Origin: Rhizobium sp. BT04
GTDB taxonomy: Bacteria > Pseudomonadota > Alphaproteobacteria > Rhizobiales > Rhizobiaceae
DNA: 64,000 bases
Assembly (NCBI RefSeq): GCF_030053135.1
Contig: NZ_CP125651.1
Span: 124,001 to 188,000 of the forward strand
Direction of reading: 5' to 3'
The notes beneath the pieces are model-generated. The model searched no databases, was not told where the DNA came from, and was given only the letters and a program-made list of their open reading frames with translations. Below, piece after piece: positions 1-8,954 of the stretch. A program made the position numbers and the translations under genes. The number at the start of each line of letters is the position of its first letter. Within the stretch, counting starts at the first letter, position 1.

Positions 1-935
1 ATATCGAAAGCGAGGTCATGACGCAGCCCCCGCAAGCCGGCTCCATTCCCATGGGTCGGATCGAGTGGCGGGACTGCGCCATATTCGAAACCCATCGGAA
101 CCATCAGGCCGCCGCCGAGCGTGGCGGCAAGGTGCAGCGCCCTGATGGCGCGCCGTTCAAGGATTTCGCGGCTCTCGGTTCCGTGCGCGATCCGCCTGGC
201 GAAAGGCGGCTCCGGAAAAGCGATCTGCCAGCCAAGCTGCTTCTGGATGCGGTGTTCTTCGATGAACCATCTCTCGTCAAAATCCCACCAGGCCATCGAT
301 GAAAAACATCCATCAAAGCCTGTATTCTTGACCGCGACCCTCGCCCCAAAATCAGTGCCGGGGGTCCAGGCGAAGAATTGCGCGTCCGCCTTCTCGCGCA
401 CCGCCGCAATCAGCGATTTGAAAACCGCCGGCGCAATGCGATCGATCCCGAGCGTCCGGTAGCCGGAGAGGCCGAGACCGGCCAGTTCTCGCAGCCGCCC
501 TGTCCACTCTTCCAACAACCGGGATCGAAACTCCGCTTCCATTGCGATCATCGGCTCTGCCGGATCCAATGGCGAACGTCTCGGGTCGACGGGGCGAAAG
601 CCCGCCTCGGAATTCCGGGCCTTGCCGTCGAGCATCAGGTCCATCATCAAGGCGACACCGCTCTTGCGGGCAGCCTCCGCCAGGCGTCCCACCCCATCCT
701 CGATAGCGCTTCCGAGCGACAGTTGAGGATCAAGGCGATTCAGATCCTGGGAGGCAAAGATGCTGCGCTCCCCGCCCCGTTCGAAGAGAGGTGCCGTCAG
801 CACACGGTCGAAACCGGTGTCCGCCGCATGGTCGAATACCTCGCGCCACGCATCGATACCCTGAAGAAGGAGTGGATTGACGTAATATATCCGGGGTGGG
901 GTGCTCAACACACCCTGGTTCGCAGAGAATGACAT
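1..935 (-). CDS. GlgE-like maltosyltransferase, N-terminal part (3' end outside window)
   Basis: About 311 codons are visible, starting at an ATG at 935 and still open at the left edge. From residue 15 the protein reads like the start of a GH13-type barrel (RIYYVNPLLL, then FDRVLTAPLFE), as in the long rhizobial GlgE-type proteins that extend alpha-glucan from maltose-1-phosphate. The motif that should carry the GH13 nucleophile reads GYRTLGID, without Asp at the usual place, and the next strand (FFAWTPGTD) has no general-acid Glu. This visible module is therefore probably a degenerate barrel ahead of a catalytic module lying outside the window. The gene runs leftward, away from everything else here. 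The family call rests on remembered similarity and could instead be another amylase-family protein. Confidence 0.6.
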   Translation of the reverse strand, partial: MSFSANQGVLSTPPRIYYVNPLLLQGIDAWREVFDHAADTGFDRVLTAPLFERGGERSIFASQDLNRLDPQLSLGSAIEDGVGRLAEAARKSGVALMMDLMLDGKARNSEAGFRPVDPRRSPLDPAEPMIAMEAEFRSRLLEEWTGRLRELAGLGLSGYRTLGIDRIAPAVFKSLIAAVREKADAQFFAWTPGTDFGARVAVKNTGFDGCFSSMAWWDFDERWFIEEHRIQKQLGWQIAFPEPPFARRIAHGTESREILERRAIRALHLAATLGGGLMVPMGFEYGAVPPLDPTHGNGAGLRGLRHDLAFD

Positions 936-1116
936 CGTCCGCCGCCTCGATTTGGTTTAGAGGCAAACTTTTCTTGGCGGCGGTTGTTCCACCAAAACTG
1001 GCAATTCGCGATGCGCGAGATACCGTCGGCCGCATTGGCGCGGCATCGATGAGACATGTTCGCAAGCGCTCGCGCCGCAGAGAGGCCTTGAAGGTTCGTG
1101 CCGTATTTGGGTAGTC

Positions 1117-1545
1117 TTGCGCCTCCCCGGGAGGGTGACCCATTTGGCCGCTGACGGCGCACGATTGCTTCGATCGATACTCTTGAGCGCCGCCCTGCCG
1201 GCTTGCGCGTTGTGCTTGGCTTCCTGGAGCATCGAGACCGATCGCTCCACGGAAGACACGCATGGCCTGTTCGAAATCCGCGAGGAGGCCAGACGCTTCA
1301 TTTCGCAAGAAAATGCCAAGGGACATCAGCAATGGGAGGTGCTGGAACCCAACCTGAAGACGCTGGTTCCCCGATGCGCGGCCCCGCTGGAAACACAATG
1401 GACGCCGAAGAGCCTCGGCCTTTCAAAGCCCAGCGTGACGGTGATCTGTGCGGCTGCCGTGCCGAACTTCGTGATGAAGCGGTGGGATGTGCACGTTCCG
1501 GTAAAGCGCAAGCTTGACCGAAAGGACGCCGGCGAGCGTCTTTAG
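1117..1545 (+). CDS. Small hypothetical protein with signal-like N-terminus
   Basis: A 142-aa reading frame with GC-rich third positions typical of its neighbours. Residues 17-38 are hydrophobic and could be a signal peptide or membrane anchor (LLRSILLSAALPACALCLAS). The C-terminal half (WTPKSLGLSKPSVTVICAA, then VPNFVMKRWDVHVPVKRK) looks like a folded domain, but I do not recognise a family. No good ribosome binding site precedes the ATG, so the true start may be an alternative codon slightly downstream. It ends 68 bases before the metallo-hydrolase gene and may share its transcript. Function unknown. Confidence 0.5.
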   Translation: MRLPGRVTHLAADGARLLRSILLSAALPACALCLASWSIETDRSTEDTHGLFEIREEARRFISQENAKGHQQWEVLEPNLKTLVPRCAAPLETQWTPKSLGLSKPSVTVICAAAVPNFVMKRWDVHVPVKRKLDRKDAGERL

Positions 1546-1613
1546 GTAAGCGTCCGAGCAGAATTTGATGTATCTGAGTGACGTCACTAGCGATTGCACG
1601 GAGGCGGCGAGAC

Positions 1614-2498
1614 GTGAACGCACCGGTAAAATTGTGCTCATATCCCGAACTCGATAAGCGGATCGTGATCGCCAGGGCGGGAGACGAGGTGGATGCCGTA
1701 TTTGTGCGGGCCGAACGATTCAACGTGCTGATCGACACGCTCGGCACGCCCGAGCAGTGCCGTATGGCGCTGGATCTGCTTGACGAAAAGGAGGCGAAGA
1801 CGCGTCCGCTGATGGTCGTCAACTCGCACATGGATTGGGATCACTTCTGGGGGAATGCAGCCATCGCTGGGCGCGCTCCGATCATCGCCCATGCCGCAAC
1901 GCTCGACCGCCTGCGTGATCCCTCCACGCAGCAGGTCCTGAAGGACAAGACGAGCAAGGACTCGCGGTTCGGCAATGTCGAGATCATCGGTCCCGACATC
2001 ACCTTCTCCAGCTCGATGACGCTCAACGGCGGCGATCTGACGCTGGAGCTCATTCATACGCCGGGGCACACGCCCGATCATATCGCCATCTGGATTCCCG
2101 AGCTGCGCATCTGCCTGGCCGTCGACGCGGTGGAATATCCCATCCCCGAAGTCTGGAGCAGAAGTGCGTCTGATCTTCACCTGATCCGTTCCTCGCTCCA
2201 GAAGATCCGCGACCTCGACGCGAGGCTGGTCATTCCGGCACATGGCAGGACATGGTCGCCTTCGACAGTGGATGCCAATCTCGCCTATTTCGAAGCCCTG
2301 GCTGATCGCGTCGGCACTTTGAGCGAAGACCAGCTGGCGGATGGGCAGCTCGGGAGCGCAAGCGGGTTCCGGTTTGAAGACTTCGTCGCCATTCCCGATG
2401 GGATGCCTTCGGAAACCGTGACATTCTACCGGAACTGCCATGAGACCAACCTCGGCGCCACCGTTCACGCCCATCTCGAAACAGTGAAATCCGCGTAG
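1614..2498 (+). CDS. Metallo-beta-lactamase-fold hydrolase
   Basis: A 294-aa protein, started at the GTG at 1614 because GGAGG lies 9 bases upstream; an ATG at 1578 in the same frame has no such site. The metal-binding signature sits at residues 72-77 as HMDWDH, so the second His of the usual HxHxDH is Asp, a variant known among family members. HTPGHTPDH (around 148-156) and VDAVE (around 170) supply the further metal ligands. The fold usually hydrolyses thioesters, lactones or phosphoesters; the substrate is unknown. It is followed after 26 bases by an APH-family kinase in the same direction, so the two are probably co-transcribed. Confidence 0.85.
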   Translation: MNAPVKLCSYPELDKRIVIARAGDEVDAVFVRAERFNVLIDTLGTPEQCRMALDLLDEKEAKTRPLMVVNSHMDWDHFWGNAAIAGRAPIIAHAATLDRLRDPSTQQVLKDKTSKDSRFGNVEIIGPDITFSSSMTLNGGDLTLELIHTPGHTPDHIAIWIPELRICLAVDAVEYPIPEVWSRSASDLHLIRSSLQKIRDLDARLVIPAHGRTWSPSTVDANLAYFEALADRVGTLSEDQLADGQLGSASGFRFEDFVAIPDGMPSETVTFYRNCHETNLGATVHAHLETVKSA

Positions 2499-2524
2499 AG
2501 GCATCGCATACGGGAGGCGATAAC

Positions 2525-3298
2525 GTGAAACCGTTGGAGGGCGGACGAACCGGGCAGATCTGGCGCGACGGCGAGACCGTCATCAGGCCTTCCGGCACAT
2601 GGACGCCGACAGTGCATCGGTTCTTGCGCCATCTCAGGAGTAGAGGCTTTGTGGGAGCGCCCGAGCCGATCGACATCACTGACGGAAACCGAGAGGTCGT
2701 CAGCTACGTCGCCGGGCGCGTCTGCGAAGACCTTAGCGATCCATTCGTCGGCTCCGAGCACATGCTGGTTTCGGCGGCCAGGCTTTTGCGCGATTTTCAT
2801 TCGGCGTCGCAAGGCTTTCTGGAAAGAGACGATGAAGTCCAGGCATGGATGCTGGCGCCGCAGGAACCGCGCGAGATCGTATGCCACGGAGATTTTGCGC
2901 CTTACAACGTCGCCGCGGCGGATGGTGAGGCGGTCGGAATCATCGATTTCGACACTGCCCATCCAGCGCCGCGCCTCTGGGATCTCGCTTACGCGGTCTA
3001 TCGCTGGGCGCCCTTGTCCGATCCCGTCAATCCAGCCGGGTCATTCGGGCTCGAGGATCAGTTGCGCCGGACGCAAATCTTCTGCACAGCTTACGGGGCA
3101 ACAATCGAAGAACGGCTCCGGCTCCCCGAAACGATCTGCACGCGGCTCCAGGCGCTCGTCGATTTCATGCTGACGAGTGCCGCAGATGGAGACGAAACCT
3201 TTGCGGAGGACGTCGATGCTGGAGACGCCCGGCTGTATCTGAGCGACATCGACTATATCGGCAGACATCGAGACCGGCTGCTGAAAGCGCTGTCGTGA
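2525..3298 (+). CDS. Aminoglycoside phosphotransferase-family kinase
   Basis: A 257-aa protein with a GTG start preceded by GGGAGG. The catalytic loop HGDFAPYN (H121, D123, N128) and the metal-binding IIDFD (D141) are intact, so it should be an active small-molecule kinase of the APH/choline-kinase fold. The N-terminal nucleotide-binding lobe is short. Such stand-alone proteins in rhizobia are mostly not resistance enzymes, and no substrate can be inferred. It is probably transcribed with the preceding metallo-hydrolase and ends directly against the stop of the convergent corA gene, with no spacer. Confidence 0.85.
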   Translation: MKPLEGGRTGQIWRDGETVIRPSGTWTPTVHRFLRHLRSRGFVGAPEPIDITDGNREVVSYVAGRVCEDLSDPFVGSEHMLVSAARLLRDFHSASQGFLERDDEVQAWMLAPQEPREIVCHGDFAPYNVAAADGEAVGIIDFDTAHPAPRLWDLAYAVYRWAPLSDPVNPAGSFGLEDQLRRTQIFCTAYGATIEERLRLPETICTRLQALVDFMLTSAADGDETFAEDVDAGDARLYLSDIDYIGRHRDRLLKALS

Positions 3299-4342
3299 CT
3301 AAAGCCACCTCCTCCGGCGAAAGAAGCCGAAAAGTCCGAGGCAAAGGACGGCGATGACGCCGAGCACGACGAAATAGCCATACTGGAATTTCAGCTCAGG
3401 CATGTCGCTGAAGTTCATGCCGTAAATGCCGGCGATTGCGGTGGGAACAGCGAGGATCGCCGCCCAGGCGGCAAGCTTGCGGGCGATCGCCGTCTGCTCC
3501 GTCTGGCCGATCATCACGCTGGCCTCGAAGGCGAAGGCAAGGACCTCGCGCAGCGCATCGATATCTTCCTGAACCCGGCGCACGTGATCGGTCACATCGC
3601 GAAACAGCGACTGGAGCGTCGGATCCATGCCGGGAAGATCGATGTGCTCGTAGCGCCGGCAGACATCGACGAGCGGCACGACGGCGTTGCGCAGCCGCAG
3701 CAGCTTGCGCCGCAAGAGGTAAAGCCGCTCGATGTCGGATTTTTCCAGCTGCTCGCGCAGCACCAGATCCTCGAGCTTCTCGACTTCCTCCTGCACCACC
3801 TCGATCACCGGCATGTAATTGTCGACGATGAAATCGAGGATCGAATAGAGAATGTAGTTCTCGCCATGGGCAAGGGCGGCCGGCGTCGCCTCACACCGCT
3901 GCCTGACCGCCAGATAGGAGGAGGATTCTCCGTGGCGAACGGAGACGACGTAACCGCGGCCGACGAAGAGATGCGTTTCGCCGAAGACGATTTCGTCGTC
4001 TTTCATGTGGGCGGTCCGGGCGACGATGAACATCGCCTCCCCGTAAATCTCCAGCTTCGGGCGCTGATGGGGCTGCGCCGCGTCCTCGATCGCCAGCGGA
4101 TGCAGATTGAACTCGGCCTGGATCTGGTGCAGCAGCACTTCATCCGGCTCGTGCAGGCCGATCCAGACAACCGCATTCTCCCGGCCGCGCCATTCACCGG
4201 CCTCTTCTATCCGGATGTCGCGAATGCGTTGCCCATGCTGGTAAACGGCGGCAGCGACGACGCCGGGCCGTTCATAGGGCGGCGATGTCGAACCGCTGCC
4301 TTCGCGCTTGGGAATAGTGTTCCGATCCTTCAGCTGTTCCAA
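3299..4342 (-). CDS. corA: CorA-type magnesium/cobalt transporter
   Basis: A 347-aa inner-membrane divalent cation channel. A long cytoplasmic alpha/beta and helical region is followed by two C-terminal membrane helices. The invariant pore signature GMN occurs in GIYGMNF at about residue 310, and the protein ends with a positively charged tail (FFRRRRWL). The start is a TTG at 4342 behind GGGAGGACGGCAGGA, a clear ribosome binding site; no ATG lies nearby in frame. It is a single-gene unit convergent with the APH-like kinase. Length and motifs are standard for the family. Confidence 0.93.
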   Translation of the reverse strand: MEQLKDRNTIPKREGSGSTSPPYERPGVVAAAVYQHGQRIRDIRIEEAGEWRGRENAVVWIGLHEPDEVLLHQIQAEFNLHPLAIEDAAQPHQRPKLEIYGEAMFIVARTAHMKDDEIVFGETHLFVGRGYVVSVRHGESSSYLAVRQRCEATPAALAHGENYILYSILDFIVDNYMPVIEVVQEEVEKLEDLVLREQLEKSDIERLYLLRRKLLRLRNAVVPLVDVCRRYEHIDLPGMDPTLQSLFRDVTDHVRRVQEDIDALREVLAFAFEASVMIGQTEQTAIARKLAAWAAILAVPTAIAGIYGMNFSDMPELKFQYGYFVVLGVIAVLCLGLFGFFRRRRWL

Positions 4343-4501
4343 TCCTGCCGTCCTCCCATCCCCGCGCGGATCACATACCAGGCCAACTCGTCTGCCGGTC
4401 AGGCGCTCAGCCGATCATAATGCTATTTCGCAAAATATGCATCCGGCTCGATACAAGAGGCTGACCCCGGTGCCGTCATCGTGGCAAGGCGACGGACCGC
4501 A

Positions 4502-5213
4502 TCACGTATCCGTGGAAATATCGTCCCAGTCCTGATCCATATAACCGATCAGCCAATTGAGGGCGTAGTGCCATTCGTAAACCACGCCCTTGTCCAATCC
4601 GGCAGGTGGCTCCTCGCCCTTCAGTCGCGCGTTAACGGCGGCCCAATCGTAACGGTAGATCAGGTCGGCAGCGTCGAGCAGCTCTTTCTGCGGGCGTAGC
4701 TTGGCACGGCGCATCAGCCCGTCCGTTCCCAGTTCGCGAAGCGTGTTCGCGATGAACGGCACATCGCAAATATGGTCGGGACGTTCGAGCTCCGGCGAAA
4801 TCCCCAGCGCCCACAGCATGACGTGCACGCCTTCGTATCGCCAGGCGAAATTCGTCCGATCCCGATCCGAGGGATCGGGATCATCCATGAACGCCCTTTC
4901 CCTCGGGGTGAAAAAACCTGCAGCGTCGAACTGCCGGATAAGAGCCTGCCCCATGGCGTGGTCGCCGGTTTCGCCTTTTACGGCAACGATCGCCAGTGCG
5001 ACGGTGCGCTGGACGACGAGCTTCGTATTTCGGCGGGTGCTTTCGCTCTCGGGCTCGATGACCGGCAGATGATCGATGGTCGGCACGCCCTCCGATTGAA
5101 GCTGGGCGATGGAAGCGGGCTTTGCGTGCTTGCCCCTCTTCGGTGGATTGCGACACCGCTGCCTGCACCGGAATGATCAGGGCAAGAAAGGCAGAAAATA
5201 TGCGCTTCATCAT
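4502..5213 (-). pseudogene. DUF4272 protein, apparently frameshifted after its signal peptide
   Basis: The long part (194 codons from about 5086 down to 4502) is a DUF4272-like domain of unknown function (VVQRTVALAIVAVKGETGDH, then GVHVMLWALGISPEL). Just upstream, in a different frame, a strong ribosome binding site (GGGAGGA) precedes ATGATG at 5213/5210 and a good signal peptide (MMKRIFSAFLALIIPVQAAV). The two reading frames appear to belong together: continuing backwards in the DUF4272 frame gives AKPASIAQLQSEGVPTIDHL, which joins the signal peptide frame around 5105-5125. A one- or two-base indel there would break the gene. Alternatively a cytosolic protein starts at the GTG at 5086. The frameshift could be real or a sequencing error. 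Confidence 0.6.
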
Positions 5214-5413
5214 ATCTGGCTCCTCCCACCTCTGGCGACGCATCGATAAACATTTCCAGCGTTGCCGGGATATGGTTTGCGCAAAAGTGACGTCGGTTTT
5301 CCGGAAAAGTGGTAAACGGCATTTTACATATGGAGCAAATCGTTAAATTTTTTTTGTTAGAAAACGCCTCATCCAGTCCGGTCTGAAGCCGGAAGTTCGA
5401 TCGAGGACTTTCA

Positions 5414-7297
5414 ATGCGTCGCCCAAACATCAAATCCAGTTTGCTGTTGATTTTCAGTGGCATAGCCCTTCTTTTCGGCCTCGTCGCCTATCTCGCGGTC
5501 GACGGCCTTCGAAATACGAACGGCTCGACCGAAGAAATCGCGACCCACTGGCTGCCGAGCGTGCAGGCCTCGCAGGCGATCAATCTTGCCATGACGAATT
5601 TGCGCCTCGCCTACCGTGATCACATCATCGCGCAGTCGGAGGCGGAAAAGAAAACGCGCGAAGAGGCCATCAAAGTCGCCGAGGATACAATTGGCAAATC
5701 GGTGGACGCCTATCTTCCGCTGGCGTCATCAGACCACGAGCGTGAACTGATCAAGACCATCAAGGAGAGCGTTGGAGGCTACATCGCCAGCAGCTCGCAG
5801 CTGCTCGCCCTTTCCCGCGCCAACAAGACCGAAGAAGCCGGCCTGTATCTGGGCGGCGAGATGCGCTCCTATTCAGATAAGCTCAAGGAAGCCACGACGA
5901 CGCTGGTCGAATTGGACCTCAGCGGCAGCAACAAGGCTGCCGCCCTCAGCAAGGAAACCTTCGACTCCATAGAATTCTATCTGCTCGTCGCAATCAGCGT
6001 TGCGGGGTTGCTCGTTCTCGGCGCCGTCGCCTTCGTGTTGACGGGCATCGCCAATCCGATTACCGGCATCACCGCTTCGATGCGTCGGCTGGCCGACGGA
6101 GACACCAGTTCGGAGATTCCGTTTGCCGACCGCGCTGACGAAATCGGATCGATGGCGGGCGCAGTCGAGATCTTCCGCGAAGCCGCGATCACCAACAAGC
6201 GGATGGCCATGGAAGCTGAGGAAAACCGCAACAAGGCGGAAGCCGACCGCGTTGCCGCCCAGAAACAGGCGGAAGCCGACGCATCGGAGCGGTTGCGAAT
6301 CGCCACCTCGGGTCTTGCCTCCGGTTTGAAACGGCTTGCCGCAGGCGACCTCGCCTTCCAGCTCAACGAGGCCTTTGCCCCCGATTTCGAGGCGCTGCGC
6401 CATGACTTCAATCAGTCCGTCACCCAGCTCGGTGCAACGCTGAGAGCAATTTCCGAAAGCATCGGCACGATCGAGGAAGGCACGCGGGAGATCTCCTCCG
6501 GGGCGAGCGATCTTTCAAAGCGTACGGAGCAGCAGGCTGCCTCGCTGGAAGAAACGGCCGCCGCACTGGAAGAGATCACGGCCAACGTGTCGAACTCCAG
6601 CAAGCGAACCGAGGAGACGCGCACGGTGGCCACCGAGGCAAATCGCAGCGCCGGGGTCTCCGCGGAAGTCGTTTCCCACGCCGAAGAGGCGATGGAGCGC
6701 ATCGAGACCTCGTCGCAGCAGATTTCCAACATCATCAGCGTCATCGACGAAATCGCATTCCAGACCAACCTTCTCGCGCTAAATGCCGGCGTGGAAGCGG
6801 CGAGAGCCGGCGAGGCCGGCAAGGGCTTCGCGGTGGTCGCCCAGGAAGTGCGCGAACTTGCCCAGCGCTCGGCAAGTGCCGCCAAGGAAATCAAGGGCTT
6901 GATCCAGAACTCCTCCAAGGAGGTGGAAAGCGGCGTCAAGCTGGTGCGCGACACCGGCCAGGCCCTGAAGACCATCGGCGGCTTCATCACCCAGATCAAT
7001 CACCATATGGATTCAATCGCCACCTCTGCGAAAGAGCAGTCCATAGGCCTCAGCGAAGTCAATGTCGCGGTCAACCGGATGGACCAGACCACGCAACAGA
7101 ACGCGACCATGGTGCAACAATCGACCGCTGCATCCGATTCACTCGCTCAGCAAGCCCAGAAGCTTCGCGAACTCATCGCCCAATTCAGACTTGACGACGC
7201 GGCTTCCAGCCAGTCGTCAGCCCTTCGCTCGACGGCGAGAACGATGGCGCAACCCGCGGCCGGTGCAGCGATGCATGCGGTCGCCGCTCGCCGCTGA
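5414..7297 (+). CDS. Methyl-accepting chemotaxis protein (transmembrane)
   Basis: A 627-aa chemoreceptor. TM1 is at residues 9-29, a helical periplasmic sensor of about 160 residues follows, TM2 is at 189-211, then a HAMP domain, a Lys/Glu/Ala-rich linker and a second HAMP-like segment. The cytoplasmic signalling helix bundle contains the conserved hairpin tip ([16 protein letters not shown], then [10 protein letters not shown]) that binds CheA/CheW. The periplasmic part has the size of a four-helix-bundle ligand domain. No CheR-tethering pentapeptide is seen at the C-terminus. GAGG lies 8 bases upstream of the ATG. It forms a single-gene unit closed by a bidirectional terminator. The ligand is unknown. 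Confidence 0.93.
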   Translation: MRRPNIKSSLLLIFSGIALLFGLVAYLAVDGLRNTNGSTEEIATHWLPSVQASQAINLAMTNLRLAYRDHIIAQSEAEKKTREEAIKVAEDTIGKSVDAYLPLASSDHERELIKTIKESVGGYIASSSQLLALSRANKTEEAGLYLGGEMRSYSDKLKEATTTLVELDLSGSNKAAALSKETFDSIEFYLLVAISVAGLLVLGAVAFVLTGIANPITGITASMRRLADGDTSSEIPFADRADEIGSMAGAVEIFREAAITNKRMAMEAEENRNKAEADRVAAQKQAEADASERLRIATSGLASGLKRLAAGDLAFQLNEAFAPDFEALRHDFNQSVTQLGATLRAISESIGTIEEGTREISSGASDLSKRTEQQAASLEETAAALEEITANVSNSSKRTEETRTVATEANRSAGVSAEVVSHAEEAMERIETSSQQISNIISVIDEIAFQTNLLALNAGVEAARAGEAGKGFAVVAQEVRELAQRSASAAKEIKGLIQNSSKEVESGVKLVRDTGQALKTIGGFITQINHHMDSIATSAKEQSIGLSEVNVAVNRMDQTTQQNATMVQQSTAASDSLAQQAQKLRELIAQFRLDDAASSQSSALRSTARTMAQPAAGAAMHAVAARR

Positions 7298-7326
7298 ACC
7301 AAGCGTCAGCGGGAAACCCGACATGA

Positions 7327-7356
7327 AAATGCGCCCGACAATTGCCGGGCGCATTT
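7327..7356. terminator. Bidirectional hairpin between convergent genes
   Basis: A perfect 11-bp inverted repeat (arms AAATGCGCCCG and CGGGCGCATTT, 8-base loop) lies between the stop codons of the chemoreceptor and the NCS1 permease. The A-rich and T-rich ends make it usable on both strands. Confidence 0.8.
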
Positions 7357-7364
7357 CCATTTGG

Positions 7365-8816
7365 TCATGACGCGAAGGCCGGATTGCGCCGCGCGCCCAT
7401 TCTCAACACGAAATAGATCGCCCCGCCGATGGCGACGCCGAAGAACCAGCCATAGGTGCCCCACCAATCCGGCAGGATGCTGGTGAAGGTCGGCAGGATC
7501 GAGGAGAACAGCGCGCCGACCGCAAATGCGATGAAGGCATTGCCGTGCCATCCGTTCTGGAAGCGGAACTCGCCATTCTCGTGGTAGAGCGCCTCGACAT
7601 TCAGCTGGCTCTTCCGGATGAGATAGTAGTCCACCATCATGATGCCAAAGATCGGCCCCATCGTCGACCCGATGAAGTTGACGAAATGGGCCGCACCCGT
7701 CTCCCAGGGCGCAAATGGATAAAGCACCAGGGCTATCAATGCGGCGATATATCCGCCGCGTTTGAAGTTGATCTGGCGCGGGAAGACATTGGCGAAGTCG
7801 AAGGCCGGCGAGACGAAGTTCGCCACGACGTTGATGCCGAGCGTTGCGATCGCGAATGTTAGTGCCGCAAGCAGCGCCAGGAACCAGCTTTCGAATTTCG
7901 CCGATATCATTTCCGGATGCAGCAGCACCTCGCCGTATACGGTGAAGGCGGCCGTAGTAGTGACCCCTGCGACGAGGCAGAAGGCCAGAAGGTTGATCGG
8001 CAGGCCCCAGAGATTGCCTTTCCGGAGCGCCTTTTCGCTCGTGGCGTAACGCGAGAAGTCGCAAAAGTTCAGGTAGAGCGCTGCGAAATAGGTGATCCAG
8101 GTGGCGGCCACGGCGGCAAGTGCTGCGATCGAGCCGGGTTCGCCCGGCACGCCGGCATCCTTGGTCTTCTCGATCAGCACGTCACGCGGGATTTCAGAAC
8201 CGAAGGAGAAGGTGCCCGATTTGACGACCAGATAGACCGCCAGGATCAGCATCATGATCCAGACGGCCGGACCGGCCCAATCCTGGAACCGGCGAACCGT
8301 TTCCATCCCCCGCTGAATGATCAGCAGCTGCAGCGCCCAGACGATGACGTAGCAGATAAGTTCGAGGGTCGAGTGGCCGAGCATGTGGCTGTTCTGGTGG
8401 AAGGCGAGCAGGCTCTCGTTCCTGATTAGCAAGGCGACGATGGCGCCGGATGCGGCGGCGGTCTGCGCGCCGTACCAGAAGCAGGCGACCACCGCCCGGA
8501 CCAGTGCCGGCACGTTGGCGCCGAACGTGCCGAAAGAGGCGCGCGCCAGAACCGGAAAGGGTACGCCGGTGCGCACGCCGGCATTGCCGACCAGGCTCAT
8601 CAGAAGGAAGATGACCAGAGAGCCGATGCCGATGGCGATGACGAAGTTCACGAAGCTGCCGCACAGCAGGAACAGGCTCGCCGCCAGATAATAGCCCCAC
8701 AGGCTGTGAACATCAGATGTCCAGACGTTAAAGATACTGAATGCACCCCATTTGCGCTCCTCGGCGGGTGCAAGATCCTCGTTGTATAACGAGGGAGACG
8801 GATTTCGAATGCTCAT
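7365..8816 (-). CDS. NCS1-family nucleobase/hydantoin:cation symporter
   Basis: A 483-aa integral membrane protein with about 12 hydrophobic helices. The family's N-terminal pattern is present (LYNEDLAPAEERKWGAFSIF) along with the helix 2-3 region GVPFPVLARASFGTFGANVP, seen in cytosine, uracil, allantoin and hydantoin importers. GGGAGGG lies upstream of the ATG. It should take up a nucleobase-like nitrogen compound across the inner membrane; the exact substrate cannot be read from sequence. It stands alone, with a candidate operator in its upstream region, and terminates at a hairpin shared with the convergent chemoreceptor. Confidence 0.9.
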   Translation of the reverse strand: MSIRNPSPSLYNEDLAPAEERKWGAFSIFNVWTSDVHSLWGYYLAASLFLLCGSFVNFVIAIGIGSLVIFLLMSLVGNAGVRTGVPFPVLARASFGTFGANVPALVRAVVACFWYGAQTAAASGAIVALLIRNESLLAFHQNSHMLGHSTLELICYVIVWALQLLIIQRGMETVRRFQDWAGPAVWIMMLILAVYLVVKSGTFSFGSEIPRDVLIEKTKDAGVPGEPGSIAALAAVAATWITYFAALYLNFCDFSRYATSEKALRKGNLWGLPINLLAFCLVAGVTTTAAFTVYGEVLLHPEMISAKFESWFLALLAALTFAIATLGINVVANFVSPAFDFANVFPRQINFKRGGYIAALIALVLYPFAPWETGAAHFVNFIGSTMGPIFGIMMVDYYLIRKSQLNVEALYHENGEFRFQNGWHGNAFIAFAVGALFSSILPTFTSILPDWWGTYGWFFGVAIGGAIYFVLRMGARRNPAFAS

Positions 8817-8901
8817 GAATGCCCTCCCATATCCCCTGAGGTCGACTCGACCACGGACGGAAGTCTGCGCTTCATTTAGGCATCTGACAATTTAATAGTC
8901 A

Positions 8902-8915
8902 CATTGTACACAATG
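8902..8915. promoter_or_regulatory. Palindromic operator upstream of the NCS1 permease
   Basis: A 14-bp site with perfect 6-bp arms CATTGT and ACAATG around a two-base centre, 86 bases upstream of the permease start. Spacing and the TTGT/ACAA half-sites resemble sites of GntR-family regulators. No GntR gene is adjacent, so the regulator would act in trans. The rest of 8817-8954 shows nothing else definite. Confidence 0.5.
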
Positions 8916-8954
8916 CTGCCGGCCGCGTGTACAGATGCTCCTGGGGACTTCGGG

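Noticed and set aside
2525..3298. Aminoglycoside resistance gene
   Set aside because: Only the general kinase fold is supported; nothing points to an antibiotic substrate.
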